Below, in pieces: positions 50,219 to 58,814 of a stretch of DNA of 64,000 nucleotides. A program made the position numbers and the translations under genes. The stretch spans positions 13,207-77,206 of the forward strand of contig JBOGEX010000106.1 in assembly GCA_050741915.1 (NCBI GenBank), read 5' to 3'. The notes under the pieces are model-generated. The model saw only the letters and a list, made by a program, of their open reading frames with translations. It made no database searches and was not told where the DNA came from. Every line of letters starts with the position of its first letter. The first letter of the stretch is position 1. The stretch is from JACCTH01 sp050741915. GTDB taxonomy: Bacteria > Actinomycetota > Acidimicrobiia > Spongiisociales > ZC4RG35.

Positions 50219-50415
50219 CTTTTTCTCCTTCCGTGAGAACGCCTCCGGTCCCTTGTTCGGAGGCTCAATGGCGTTGGATTGGCTTCGTTTCTGGAAAGCA
50301 GGGAGCGCCAATCCCACTTCCATCGCGCCACGAACCAGAGGCTGATAGGTCGCCGATGGACGGGGAAGCCTGTGGTTGAAAGAGGTCAAGAGCCCTACCC
50401 TCACCGGTCGCCCTG
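50219..50415. promoter_or_regulatory. Divergent promoter region of the DUF4331 and NicO-like genes
   Basis: This 197-bp gap carries both promoters. A 7-bp stem (50241-50247 with 50258-50264, GCCTCCG/CGGAGGC, 10-nt loop) lies in what would be the DUF4331 mRNA leader, close to its Shine-Dalgarno. No clear operator or known riboswitch was found by eye. Confidence 0.4.
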
Positions 50416-51825
50416 ATGCCCATGTCGCATAAGAAGCCTTTTCTCGTCTTGTTCCTGACCGCCTTGCTTCTCATGCCCTCGATCGCGACCGCACATCCCC
50501 TGGGAAACTTCACCACCAACGTCCATCTCGGGTTGCTGGTTACCCCCGGGGAGTTGAAGGTGACCGTCGTCGTCGACATGGCCGAAATCCCTGCGTTTCG
50601 TGAGAAGCGGGTCCTCGACCGCTCGGGCGACGAGATCGTTTCCGAAACTGAACGCGAGGACTACGTGGCCGCAGCCTGCCTCTCGCTACAACCTCAGGTT
50701 GGTCTCTCGGTCGATGGAGAGCCGCTGAGGCTGTCAGGGGGCGAAGGGTCAGTGAGCTTTCCCCCCGGCCAGGGTGGTCTCGACACTCTTCGCCTCGAGT
50801 GCGAGTTCGAGACTGCCCTCGCGGTCGACAGTGGCGAGTTGACAATCGCCAACAATGTGCACGCCGACCGTCTCGGCTGGTCGGAAATCATCGTCCAAAG
50901 TGATGGGCTGGCGGTCGATACCGAGCTTCCGAGCGAGAGTCCCTCCGAGGTACTCACCGCCTACCCGTCCGGGCCGACCGAGAACGAACGGGAAGGGGTC
51001 GTCGTCTTCAGCCCGGGATCCGGCACCGGAGAGGCGGCCAGCGGCGGGACGGCGGATATTCGGCCCACGCTCGTGGAGCGGATCGGAAGGGGCGTGGTCG
51101 GTAGGTCCGGAGTCGTGGCCTTGCTGGCCGCCCTCGCCCTCGGGACCGGACACGCCCTCGCTCCCGGCCACGGCAAGACCCTGATGGCTGCCTACCTGGT
51201 CGGACAACGAGGGAGTCCGCGGACGGCGATCGGACTCGGTCTGAGCGTCGCTCTCTCCCACACCATCGGGGTGGCGATCCTGGGATTGATCACTGCCCTC
51301 ACCACTTCCGCATTTCGACCGGAGTCGGTGTATCCATGGCTGTCACTGGTGTCCGCCTTGATCGTGACGTCGATCGGAGCGGTAATGCTGTTTCGGGCTT
51401 TGGGAAAACGGGCCTCGACCCATACACACGACCACGACCACGACCACGACCATCACCATCACGACAGCCACGACCGTTATCACCATCACGAGAAGACGGG
51501 CGGCTGGCGGTCCCTCGCCGCTCTTGGTCTGGCGGGGGGGCTGGTCCCGTCGGCCTCGGCTGTGGTGCTGTTACTGGGGGCGGTGGCCCAAGGTGAAGCG
51601 TGGTGGGGTCTCATCCTCGTCGCCGCTTTTGGGCTCGGGATGTCGGCGAGCCTGATCGGCGCCGGACTCCTCGCCGTGGGTGCTCAAAGGTGGGGATGGA
51701 CGAGGATTCGCTCCGACCGCTGGCGAAGTGCCTGGCAAAGAAGGGTCCCCCTCATTGGTGGGATGGCGGTGACCCTGATCGGTTTCTGGCTGCTCTGGGA
51801 TACCAGCCGCCGGTTCTTCGCTTAG
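50416..51825 (+). CDS. NicO/RcnA-type nickel-cobalt transporter with large exported N-domain
   Basis: This protein is about 469 aa. A signal peptide is followed by HPLGNFTTNVHLGL, the start of an extracytoplasmic beta domain (~27-210). Six TM helices follow, with HALAPGHGKTLMAAYLVG, the HAxxPGHGK motif of NicO/RcnA metal transporters, and a His/Asp-rich loop (residues ~335-362, repeated HDHDHD and HHHH) between TM segments. Nickel or cobalt transport is well supported; direction (RcnA-like efflux versus uptake) is not. ATG 50416 or 50422 could be the start. It converges on kynureninase with a 4-bp stop overlap. Confidence 0.88.
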   Translation: MPMSHKKPFLVLFLTALLLMPSIATAHPLGNFTTNVHLGLLVTPGELKVTVVVDMAEIPAFREKRVLDRSGDEIVSETEREDYVAAACLSLQPQVGLSVDGEPLRLSGGEGSVSFPPGQGGLDTLRLECEFETALAVDSGELTIANNVHADRLGWSEIIVQSDGLAVDTELPSESPSEVLTAYPSGPTENEREGVVVFSPGSGTGEAASGGTADIRPTLVERIGRGVVGRSGVVALLAALALGTGHALAPGHGKTLMAAYLVGQRGSPRTAIGLGLSVALSHTIGVAILGLITALTTSAFRPESVYPWLSLVSALIVTSIGAVMLFRALGKRASTHTHDHDHDHDHHHHDSHDRYHHHEKTGGWRSLAALGLAGGLVPSASAVVLLLGAVAQGEAWWGLILVAAFGLGMSASLIGAGLLAVGAQRWGWTRIRSDRWRSAWQRRVPLIGGMAVTLIGFWLLWDTSRRFFA

Positions 51826-52991
51826 AGCCCGACGAGTATCGACTTGATCGCGGCCGCGGCTCGCCACACGTCTTCGTAGCCGATATAGAGCGGAGAGAAC
51901 CCGAACCGTGCTACATCGGGCGGTCGAAAGTCGCCGACGATGCCCTCGTCTCCTAAAGCCAACATCAGCTCTTCAGCTTGAGGCACCAAGAGGCTCACCT
52001 GGCTCCCGCGATCTCGCGGTTGTCGAGGCGTCAGCAGTTCGCTTCCCACCTCGCGATCGATGAGGTCAATGAACAACGTCGTGAGAGCAATCGACTTCTC
52101 CCGGACCTGGTCGATCGCCACTCCTTCGTATGCGGTGAGCGCCTCGTCGAGAGCCACCATCGAGAGGATGTTCGGCGTCCCGGTCCGCATGCGATCGATC
52201 CCCTCGGCCGGCGTGTACTCGGTCGAAAAATCGAAGGGCGACCGGTGTGAGAACCAGCCGTTGATCGGGTTGGCGGCCGTCTGCGTGTGGCGAGGCGACA
52301 TGTAGATGAAGGCAGGAGCCCCGGGGCCGCCATTGAGGTACTTGTAACCGCAACCGACAGCGGCGTCGACTCCACAACGGGCCACATCGATGGGAACTAC
52401 TCCCGCCGAGTGCGAGAGATCCCAAACCGAGGCGGCTCCTACGTCGGTGGCGCGACGGGTGATCTCCTCCATGTCGTGCAGCCGTCCGCTGCGAAAGTCG
52501 ACTTGAGTGACGGAGACCGCGCCTACTTCATCGTCGATTGAGGTGAGTACCTCCTCGGGGCTGACCACCCGCAGCCGCCGCCCCTGCTGGCGAGCAACTG
52601 ACTCGAGGACATAAAGACACGAGGGAAAGTTGCCGCTGTCGGTGAGGAGATCGCCCGGAAAGAGATCGCACATGGCGGTCACAGCCTTGAAGAGGTTGAC
52701 CGAGGTCGAGTCCGTGCACACGATCGAGCCCGCTTCGGCTCCGATGATCGGCTCCACCCTCGCTCCCACCACTCGGGGCAGCTCGACCCATCCACTGTCC
52801 CACCAGCCGTCGATCAATCGGTTGCGCCAATCAGTCAGAAGCTGGTCAATCCCTCCCCGCACGCTCTTGGTGGGGGGACCGAGGGAATTTCCGTCGAGGT
52901 AGATGAGACCCGGCGGCAGGTCGAAAAAAGCGCGACGATCGGCCAGGGGGTCGGCCTCGTCGGCGGCGCGGCATTCGGAGACAGTGAGCAA
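51822..52991 (-). CDS. kynU: Kynureninase
   Basis: This PLP enzyme of about 389 aa cleaves kynurenine to anthranilate and alanine. Marks: LPPGLIYLDGNSLGP, SVNLFKAVTA, SVWDLSHSAGVVPIDV with the PLP Asp, GCGYKYLNGGPGAPAFIY with the Schiff-base Lys, and RMRTGTPNILSM. The frame is open to 53066, but TTG 52991 yields MLTVSECRAADEADPLADRR, the usual N-terminus, and avoids overlap with the divergent small gene. No tryptophan dioxygenase or arylformamidase gene is nearby. It overlaps the NicO gene's stop by 4 bp. Confidence 0.9.
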   Translation of the reverse strand: MLTVSECRAADEADPLADRRAFFDLPPGLIYLDGNSLGPPTKSVRGGIDQLLTDWRNRLIDGWWDSGWVELPRVVGARVEPIIGAEAGSIVCTDSTSVNLFKAVTAMCDLFPGDLLTDSGNFPSCLYVLESVARQQGRRLRVVSPEEVLTSIDDEVGAVSVTQVDFRSGRLHDMEEITRRATDVGAASVWDLSHSAGVVPIDVARCGVDAAVGCGYKYLNGGPGAPAFIYMSPRHTQTAANPINGWFSHRSPFDFSTEYTPAEGIDRMRTGTPNILSMVALDEALTAYEGVAIDQVREKSIALTTLFIDLIDREVGSELLTPRQPRDRGSQVSLLVPQAEELMLALGDEGIVGDFRPPDVARFGFSPLYIGYEDVWRAAAAIKSILVGL

Positions 52992-53025
52992 GGCGCCGAG
53001 GCTATAAGCATCGCCGACCGATATC

Positions 53026-53226
53026 GTGCGGATGGTGACGGCGTTTCTCTCCATCCTCGGAGCCATGGCTGTCCTCGACGGGCTCTGGCTGGGGGTAAGT
53101 CGCCCGCAAGTTCTATCGCCAACACCTTGGTTTTCTCATGGCTGCAAGCCGTGGTTGGCCAGAGCAGCGGCGATGACCGCCGCTGTAGCGGGGATCGCCG
53201 CCTTCGTAGCCCTACGGTTCGCCTAA
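53026..53226 (+). CDS. Small putative membrane protein, 66 aa
   Basis: The GTG at 53026 (or ATG 53032) opens a 66-residue frame with two likely TM helices (TAFLSILGAMAVLDGLWLGV and ARAAAMTAAVAGIAAFVALRF). It ends 2 bp before the DoxX gene, implying an operon. No family is recognised. It is divergent from kynU with 34 bp between starts. Support is the hydrophobic pattern and tight packing only. Confidence 0.5.
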   Translation: MRMVTAFLSILGAMAVLDGLWLGVSRPQVLSPTPWFSHGCKPWLARAAAMTAAVAGIAAFVALRFA

Positions 53227-53228
53227 CG

Positions 53229-53720
53229 ATGGCCGCACTCGACGGAGCCCTGCTCTTCCTCCGCATCGTCGTCGGCTTGACGATCATCACCCACGGAGTG
53301 CGCCATGCACGCACCCTCGAGGGAACGGCCCGTTGGTTTGAAAGGGTTGGTTTCCGCCAGGCTTCGCTTCAGGCCCGGCTCTCGGCCCTGAACGAGGTCG
53401 CTGCAGGTGCCGGCCTTGTTCTGGGACTGCTGACGCCGATCGCGGCTGCGGCCGTAGCGGCAACGATGGTGGTTGCCGCCGGGTCGATCCATCGGTTCAA
53501 CGGTTTCTTCATCTTCAACAAGGGTGAGGGTTGGGAGTACGTCAACGTCCTCGGCTCAGCCGCTTTTGTCCTCGCCTGGCTGGGGGGCGGATCGATCTCA
53601 CTCGATCACCTGATAGGTCTCGACTGGGGTCGAGCCGTCGGCCTGCTGATCGGGCTGGGAGGAATCCTGGGAGGAGTCCTCCAACTACTGCTCTTCTGGC
53701 GAAAGCCCGCCAACAGCTGA
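53229..53720 (+). CDS. DoxX family membrane protein
   Basis: This integral membrane protein of about 163 aa has four TM helices of the DoxX/SURF4-like family: LLFLRIVVGLTIITHGVRHA, ALNEVAAGAGLVLGLLTPIAAAAVAATMVVA, FNGFFIFNKGEGWEYVNVLGSAAFVLAWLG. DoxX-like proteins occur with redox enzymes and in thiol-stress complexes. It lies next to and convergent with soxR (4 bp between stops), which fits a redox-stress setting. ATG 53229 directly follows the small upstream ORF. Confidence 0.87.
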   Translation: MAALDGALLFLRIVVGLTIITHGVRHARTLEGTARWFERVGFRQASLQARLSALNEVAAGAGLVLGLLTPIAAAAVAATMVVAAGSIHRFNGFFIFNKGEGWEYVNVLGSAAFVLAWLGGGSISLDHLIGLDWGRAVGLLIGLGGILGGVLQLLLFWRKPANS

Positions 53721-53724
53721 GCCC

Positions 53725-54171
53725 CTAATCGACCCTAAGGCCCGGGGCCCCCGGTCCGTTCGCCGCCTGCCGATCTTGCGAGTTGACCAACTGGCAAGTA
53801 GCCAGCGAAAGACATCCACAACCGATGCACCCCGTCAAGGTGTCGCGCAATACCTCAAGACGCTGAATCTGGGTGTCGAGACGTCGCCGCCAGTTCTTCG
53901 ACAAACGCTCCCAATCCGAGCGACTCGCCGTCCGATTGCTGGGCAAGGTCGCCAGCGCCGCGGTGATCTCGTCGAGGGTCAAACCGACGGATTGGGCCGC
54001 CCTGATGGTGGCGATCCGGCGCAACGTCGATCGGTGGTAGCGACGCTGATTGCCATCGGTACGTTGGGCGTCGATCAGGCCCCTGCTCTCGTAGAACCGG
54101 AGGGCCGAGGTGGAGGTGCCGCTGCGCGCCGCCAGCTCGCCGATGGTGATCGTTTCGGGTAATGCGCCCAT
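53725..54171 (-). CDS. soxR: Redox-sensitive transcriptional activator SoxR
   Basis: This MerR-family protein is about 148 aa: an N-terminal winged HTH (TIGELAARSGTSTSALRFYESRGLIDAQRTDGNQRRYHRSTLRRIATIRAAQ), a dimerisation helix, and CIGCGCLSLATC, the exact C-x2-C-x-C-x5-C ligand set of the SoxR [2Fe-2S] cluster. It senses redox-cycling compounds and activates promoters with over-long spacers. The divergent promoter (54188-54218) carries a SoxR-type palindrome. Start ATG 54171. Confidence 0.93.
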   Translation of the reverse strand: MGALPETITIGELAARSGTSTSALRFYESRGLIDAQRTDGNQRRYHRSTLRRIATIRAAQSVGLTLDEITAALATLPSNRTASRSDWERLSKNWRRRLDTQIQRLEVLRDTLTGCIGCGCLSLATCQLVNSQDRQAANGPGAPGLRVD

Positions 54172-54187
54172 TCGGGGATTATATGAC

Positions 54188-54218
54188 TTGACTTCAAGTT
54201 AACTTGAAGTTGTACGGT
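54188..54218 (+). promoter_or_regulatory. SoxR-type promoter/operator for the SDR operon
   Basis: TTGACT (-35, 54188-54193) and TACGGT (-10, 54213-54218) are 19 bp apart, the over-long spacer that MerR-type activators correct. The spacer is occupied by a perfect 20-bp palindrome (54191-54210) with the CAAGTTAACTTG core of known SoxR boxes. The -10 lies just before the SDR ATG (54226), so the mRNA leader is a few bases at most. SoxR control of the SDR operon is very likely. Confidence 0.88.
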
Positions 54219-54225
54219 GTGACCT

Positions 54226-54927
54226 ATGACCACCAACCATCAACAAGTTGCGATCATCACCGGCGCTTCCCGCGGTCTCGGCCTGGCCCTCGCTCGTCGA
54301 CTCGCCACCAACGGTTACTCGCTCGTCATCGACGCCCGCGGTGCCGATGATCTCGAACGAACCCGAGGTGACCTGGCCCAAACGACAAAAGTTGTCGCCA
54401 TCGCCGGGGACGTATCGGATCCAGAGCATCGCCGCCGGCTCATCGAGGCTGCGGAGGGGCAACTCGATCTCTTGGTCAACAACGCCTCGATCCTTGGTCC
54501 CAGCCCGCAGCCCCAACTCGCCGACTATCCCCTGGAGGTCCTCGAGCAGGTCTATCGAACGAATGTCGTCGCTCCCCTCGGTTTGATCCAGGTCGCCCTC
54601 CCGCTGCTGCGACTGTCGAAAGGAACGGTGATCAATATCACCTCCGACGCCGCTTTGGAGGCCTACGAGGGCTGGGGAGGCTATGGCTCCTCGAAAGCCG
54701 CCCTTGAGCAGGTCTCGCGGATTCTGGCGGCGGAAGAAAGCCAGGTCCGTGTCTACTGGGTCGATCCCGGGGACATGAACACGCGAATGCATCAGGAGGC
54801 CTACCCGGGTGAGGACATCTCCGACCGGCCACCCCCGGAAGCGAGCGTGCCCGGCCTCCTCGACCTGATCTCGAGGGCGCGGCCGTCGGGCCGTTACTCG
54901 GCCCGCGACCTGGTGTCGGTGACGTGA
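54226..54927 (+). CDS. SDR family NAD(P)-dependent oxidoreductase
   Basis: This classical short-chain dehydrogenase is about 233 aa: TGASRGLGLALARRL (cofactor loop), an acidic IDARG after strand 2 (leaning to NAD), LLVNNASILGP (NNAG-like), NITSDAA, and YGSSKAALEQ (catalytic Tyr and Lys). First gene behind the SoxR box and coupled to the QueA-like gene by a 4-bp overlap (GTGA). The substrate is unknown; SoxR targets often detoxify quinones or phenazine-like compounds. Confidence 0.9.
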   Translation: MTTNHQQVAIITGASRGLGLALARRLATNGYSLVIDARGADDLERTRGDLAQTTKVVAIAGDVSDPEHRRRLIEAAEGQLDLLVNNASILGPSPQPQLADYPLEVLEQVYRTNVVAPLGLIQVALPLLRLSKGTVINITSDAALEAYEGWGGYGSSKAALEQVSRILAAEESQVRVYWVDPGDMNTRMHQEAYPGEDISDRPPPEASVPGLLDLISRARPSGRYSARDLVSVT

Positions 54928-55964
54928 TCACCAGCACCGCCCTCGAGTTCGATCTTCCCGATGCACTGCTGGCGTCCTCACCTCCGGAAGCCCGAGGCGC
55001 GGGTCGAGATGATGTTCGGCTTCTCGTCTTCTCGGCCCCGAATGGTCGGCTAGTGCACACCCGCTTTCGCCGGATCGGCGAGCACCTCCGATCTGGTGAC
55101 GCGCTCGTCCTCAACGTCTCCGGAACCATGCCGTATGCGCTTGACGCTCGGACTACCGGAGGGACGTCACTGCGGGTGCATCTCTCGGTCCTGGCAGCCG
55201 ACGGTCTGTGGAGCGTCGAGGTCCGGACCCCGCGTGGGGTCGGGAGCGCTCCCGGTCCGAGCCTGAAGCCGCAAACCTTGCACCTGGAAAGCGGCGGCTC
55301 GATCCATCTCCTGGCCCAGGACCTTCGCACCCCGCGGCTTTGGCGGGCAAGCCTTGACCTGCCATCGGAACTGTCGGAATATCTCAATCGCCACGGAAAG
55401 CCGATTCGTTATGGCGAAGGCGGCGAACCTTGGCCACTCGAGGACTACCAAACGGTCTACGCCTCAGAGCCGGGAAGCGCCGAGATGCCGAGCGCGGGCC
55501 GGCCTTTCACTCGCGAGATCCTGGTCGAGCTGGCATCGATCGGCGTGACCCTGGTGCCGGTGGTGCTGCATTCTGGGGTGTCGTCGTTCGAAACCGGCGA
55601 GGTTCCCGGGGAGGAGCGGTATCGGGTTCCTCCCGCTGCGGCGGCAGTTGTCAACACCCTGCGGGCGCAAGGGGGCAGGGTGATCGCAGTGGGCACCACC
55701 GCCCTCCGCGCCCTTGAGAGCTCAGTCGATGCGAACGGGACCCTGCGGGCCGGGGACGGTTACACCGACCTGGTCATTGGCGCCGCTCGAGGAGTGAGAG
55801 CAGCCGACGGGCTCCTGACTGGTTGGCACGAGCCGGGAGCGAGTCACCTTTCGATCATCGAAAGCGTCGCCGGCCCCGAAGGAGCGCGGCGCATGTATGA
55901 GGCTGCACTTGCCGCCGGTTATCTCTGGCACGAGTTTGGCGACTCCTGCCTGATCTTGCGCTAG
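54924..55964 (+). CDS. QueA-like protein (SAM:tRNA ribosyltransferase-isomerase family), divergent
   Basis: This protein of about 346 aa aligns by eye along the whole QueA fold: a start FDLPDALLASSPPEARG, DALVLNVSGTMPYAL, PLEDYQTVYASEPGSAEMPSAG, RVIAVGTTALRALES, YTDLVIGAARGVRAADGLLTGWHEPGASHL. Two conserved QueA blocks are altered: PTAGLHFT appears as PSAGRPFT, and the VGxGTF...HxMHxE block is shortened to LHSGVSSFETGEVPGEERY without the usual histidines. It probably does not make epoxyqueuosine. GTG 54924 is coupled to the SoxR-controlled SDR, and no other queuosine gene is near. A distinct SAM-using reaction is likely. Confidence 0.82.
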   Translation: MITSTALEFDLPDALLASSPPEARGAGRDDVRLLVFSAPNGRLVHTRFRRIGEHLRSGDALVLNVSGTMPYALDARTTGGTSLRVHLSVLAADGLWSVEVRTPRGVGSAPGPSLKPQTLHLESGGSIHLLAQDLRTPRLWRASLDLPSELSEYLNRHGKPIRYGEGGEPWPLEDYQTVYASEPGSAEMPSAGRPFTREILVELASIGVTLVPVVLHSGVSSFETGEVPGEERYRVPPAAAAVVNTLRAQGGRVIAVGTTALRALESSVDANGTLRAGDGYTDLVIGAARGVRAADGLLTGWHEPGASHLSIIESVAGPEGARRMYEAALAAGYLWHEFGDSCLILR

Positions 55965-55975
55965 GGGATCGACTG

Positions 55976-56785
55976 ATGTCGCAGACCACACGTTCGATTC
56001 GAATCGCCGCACAACTTCATCCCCAGCACGGTCAATACCGCGACCTCCGGGAGGCGGTGGCCAACGTTGAAGAAATGGGCTTCGACCTGCTGTACACCTG
56101 GGACCACTTCTTTCCGCTCTATGGCGAGCGCGACGGCACTCACTTCGAGTGCTGGTCGATGCTGGCCGCCTGGGCAGAGCAGACCTCTCGAGTGGAGCTC
56201 GGCGCTCTTGTGACTTGCAACTCCTATCGCAACCCCGACCTGCTGGCCGACATGGCGAGAACGGTCGATCACATCTCTGGAGGGCGCCTGGTTTTTGGAA
56301 TCGGCTCGGGATGGTTCCGGCGCGACTACACCGAGTACGGGTATGACTTTGGAACCAAAGGCAGCCGCCTCGATCGCCTGGCGGAGAGCCTGCCTCGAAT
56401 CAAAGCCCGCTGGAAAGAACTGAAACCTCCGCCGGTTCGTCCGCTACCGGTGCTTGTAGCCGGTGGTGGACTGAATAAGACGCTGCGAATTGTCGCCGAG
56501 CACGCCGACTCGTGGCACGGCGGATTTCCTGACCAGCCGGGAGAGATGGAGCCCAAGGTCGAGGCGCTGCAGCGCTGGTGCGGGAAAGTCGGCCGAGATC
56601 CGGCGGAGATCGAGTGGGGGTTGGGTGTCGAACCCGAAGACCTCGACCGGTTCTTAGCGAAGGATGCTTCCGCATATCTCGAAATGGGTTTCACTCAATT
56701 CACATTGGGTATCGGTGGCCCCCGCTGGGATCTCGGCCCCGGCCGCGACTGGCTGGCCTGGCGGGATAGCCAGGCCGGCATCTAG
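55976..56785 (+). CDS. LLM class F420-dependent oxidoreductase (TIGR03560-like)
   Basis: This luciferase-fold enzyme is about 269 aa: LREAVANVEEMGFDLLYTWDHFFPLYGE, VELGALVTCNSYRNPDLLADMARTVDHISGGRLVFGIGSGWF, and PLPVLVAGGGLNKTLRIVAEHADSWHGG. The cofactor F420 is typical for this group. ATG 55976 is 11 bp after the QueA-like stop, so it is the third gene of the SoxR-led operon. Its stop overlaps the convergent rhomboid gene by 4 bp (CTAG). It resembles the LLM half of the kinase fusion at 34655, but is a separate lineage. Confidence 0.88.
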   Translation: MSQTTRSIRIAAQLHPQHGQYRDLREAVANVEEMGFDLLYTWDHFFPLYGERDGTHFECWSMLAAWAEQTSRVELGALVTCNSYRNPDLLADMARTVDHISGGRLVFGIGSGWFRRDYTEYGYDFGTKGSRLDRLAESLPRIKARWKELKPPPVRPLPVLVAGGGLNKTLRIVAEHADSWHGGFPDQPGEMEPKVEALQRWCGKVGRDPAEIEWGLGVEPEDLDRFLAKDASAYLEMGFTQFTLGIGGPRWDLGPGRDWLAWRDSQAGI

Positions 56786-57525
56786 GACTGCGCAGTTCTC
56801 GAACCCACCTCGTGAGCCCCCGCGCTTCTGGCAAGTGCGCCCGCAAACAAGCCGAAGACGAAGCCACCGATGTGGGCCATATAGGCGACTCCTCCCGTCG
56901 TCTGCTCCGAGACGGCGAAGGCGCCCGCCCCGTTGATGAACTGAAACACAGCCCACATTCCAATCACCACGATCGCCGGGAGGAGCGTCTGTCTGAACCC
57001 GATCATTACCCGCACCCGATTGCGCGGGAAGAGCACCAGATAAGCCCCCAAAACACCGGAGACGGCGCCCGAGGCGCCCAGGCTGGGGATCGGTGAGTCG
57101 GTGTTAATCAGAATTTGGGCAAGGGCAGCGACGACCCCTGCCAGCAGGTAGAAGATGATGTAGAAGCCGCGGTTGATGGCGTGCTCGACATTGTCGCCAA
57201 ACACCCACAGAAACACCATGTTGCCGATGAGATGGAGCCATCCTCCATGCATGAACATGCTGGTGAGGAGCGTTAAGAAGATCGGATTGGGCCCGGGCGC
57301 TTGCGGGAACTCAACTGGTCCTTGCGGAGTCTCCACCGCTTGTGGCGTCGTTAAATCGTCGCCCGTCGTGATCTCCAGTGGCACAGCCGCATACCCGTAA
57401 GTGAAAGCCTCGTTCGAACCAGCGCCCTGGAGGAAGACGAAGACCAAGATGTTTATGGCGATGAAGAGGATCGTGACAAGGCCCAGGCCCTTACCCGGAA
57501 CCCTGTCATCACCCGTCGGGAACAC
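56782..57525 (-). CDS. Rhomboid family intramembrane serine protease
   Basis: This protein of about 247 aa has about seven TM helices. The catalytic Ser is in LGASGAVSGVLGAYL (GxSG), the catalytic His in YMAHIGGFVFGLFAG, and the oxyanion His/Asn in WLHLIGNMVFLWVFG. The extracytoplasmic loop between TM1 and TM2 is long (~50 residues, Pro/Thr-rich). GTG 57525 is taken as start, followed by a short charged N-terminus and TM1. Rhomboids cleave TM segments of partner proteins; the substrate is not evident. Confidence 0.9.
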   Translation of the reverse strand: MFPTGDDRVPGKGLGLVTILFIAINILVFVFLQGAGSNEAFTYGYAAVPLEITTGDDLTTPQAVETPQGPVEFPQAPGPNPIFLTLLTSMFMHGGWLHLIGNMVFLWVFGDNVEHAINRGFYIIFYLLAGVVAALAQILINTDSPIPSLGASGAVSGVLGAYLVLFPRNRVRVMIGFRQTLLPAIVVIGMWAVFQFINGAGAFAVSEQTTGGVAYMAHIGGFVFGLFAGALARSAGAHEVGSRTAQS

Positions 57526-57639
57526 TCAAGCCTCCTTCGATCAGTCAGAACATTTACCCGCTCCTGACCGCTTGCACCCGTTCTGTGCGGATTTTTCGCG
57601 CCATAGGTCAAGAAAATCCCGCCGAACTAGCTGGGCTGC

Positions 57640-58814
57640 GTGTACGGCGCGGATTCTTCTGTCGATACGATCTCCGGGGTTGTGCCAGCAACCGATCCCG
57701 CCTGCCTGCTCATCGCCGACATCTCCGGCTACACGAGCTATCTCGCCGGGGTCGAATTGGACCACGCCCAGGACATCCTGGCCGAGCTGATGAACACCGT
57801 GGTCAAGGCGTTGCGGCCCACGTTCAAGCTATCCAAGCTCGAGGGCGACGCCGCCTTCGTCTACACGATCACCGAAGAGGTTGACGGATCGATGCTGCTT
57901 GATACCGCGGAGACCTGTTATTTCGCCTTTCGCAATCGACTTCTGTCGATCCGGCAAGCCACTACCTGCGAATGCAACGCCTGCTCCTCGATCCCGACTC
58001 TGAACGTGAAGCTCGTGGCCCATCACGGTCAGATAGCAATTCAAAAGATCGCCGGGCATACCGAGTTGGTGGGGAACCATGTCATCCTTATTCACCGGCT
58101 CCTCAAGAACTCGATTCCCGAGCCGGCCTACCTCTTCATCACCGACGCCTGTATGGCGAAGACGACCCTCGAGCCACGCCAACTCGGGTTCCGGCGCCAC
58201 GCCGAGGAGTACGAGCACATCGGCGAGGTTGGCGGTTGGATCGACGACCTGGAGACGGCATGGAATTCTACCGAGAACACCAGCAGGTATATGTGTCCGC
58301 CGACGAAGCAGCGCGTACCTTGTCCGGCTTCGTCCCTGCCCCGCCCGAACTGCTGTGGGAGTTCATATCCTCCCCGCTGCTCCGGCCGAAGTGGTTGGCC
58401 GGAATCAGCCGCATCGACCAACTCGATCCGAGTGGAAGGCGGCGGGCCGGCACTCTCAACCATTGCATGCACGGCGAAGACGTACTCCTCCAGGAGTTCC
58501 TCGATTGGCGCCCGCCGCGCTACTACACGTCGCGAGTGACCATGCCGGGTGGAATCAAGCTCGTCTCCACGCACGAGATGGTGCCGGCCGAGGGCGGATC
58601 AACGGTTCATGATCATTTTCGGCAGCCCAAAGAGAAGTCGGCGGCTCCTATCTTTGACATGTTCGGGAAGGTGTTTACCGGCGAGTTTCCAGCCGAACTT
58701 GAACGCTTGAGAGAGGTAGTTGGAGAAGCATTGGCAAGTGCCTCACCGGGACCCGAACCCGAGTTACCGGTGCCGGACGAATCGAAACGACTGGCTACTT
58801 CGGTAGTGACCTAG
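57640..58814 (+). pseudogene. DUF2652 / SRPBCC two-domain protein with one frameshift
   Basis: The first part (GTG 57640, or GTG 57682) encodes a class-III-cyclase-like DUF2652 domain: PACLLIADISGYTSYLAGVELDHAQDILAELM, KLEGDAAFVY, ECNACSSIPTLNVKLVAHHG. At ~58264 the frame shifts and continues as FYREHQQVYVSADEA, then an SRPBCC/START-like domain (VPAPPELLWEFISSPLLRPKWLAGIS to PAELERLREVVGEAL). Adding one base near 58264 would give a single ~390-aa protein. Both halves are otherwise undamaged, so a sequence error or very recent mutation is likely. Confidence 0.75.
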
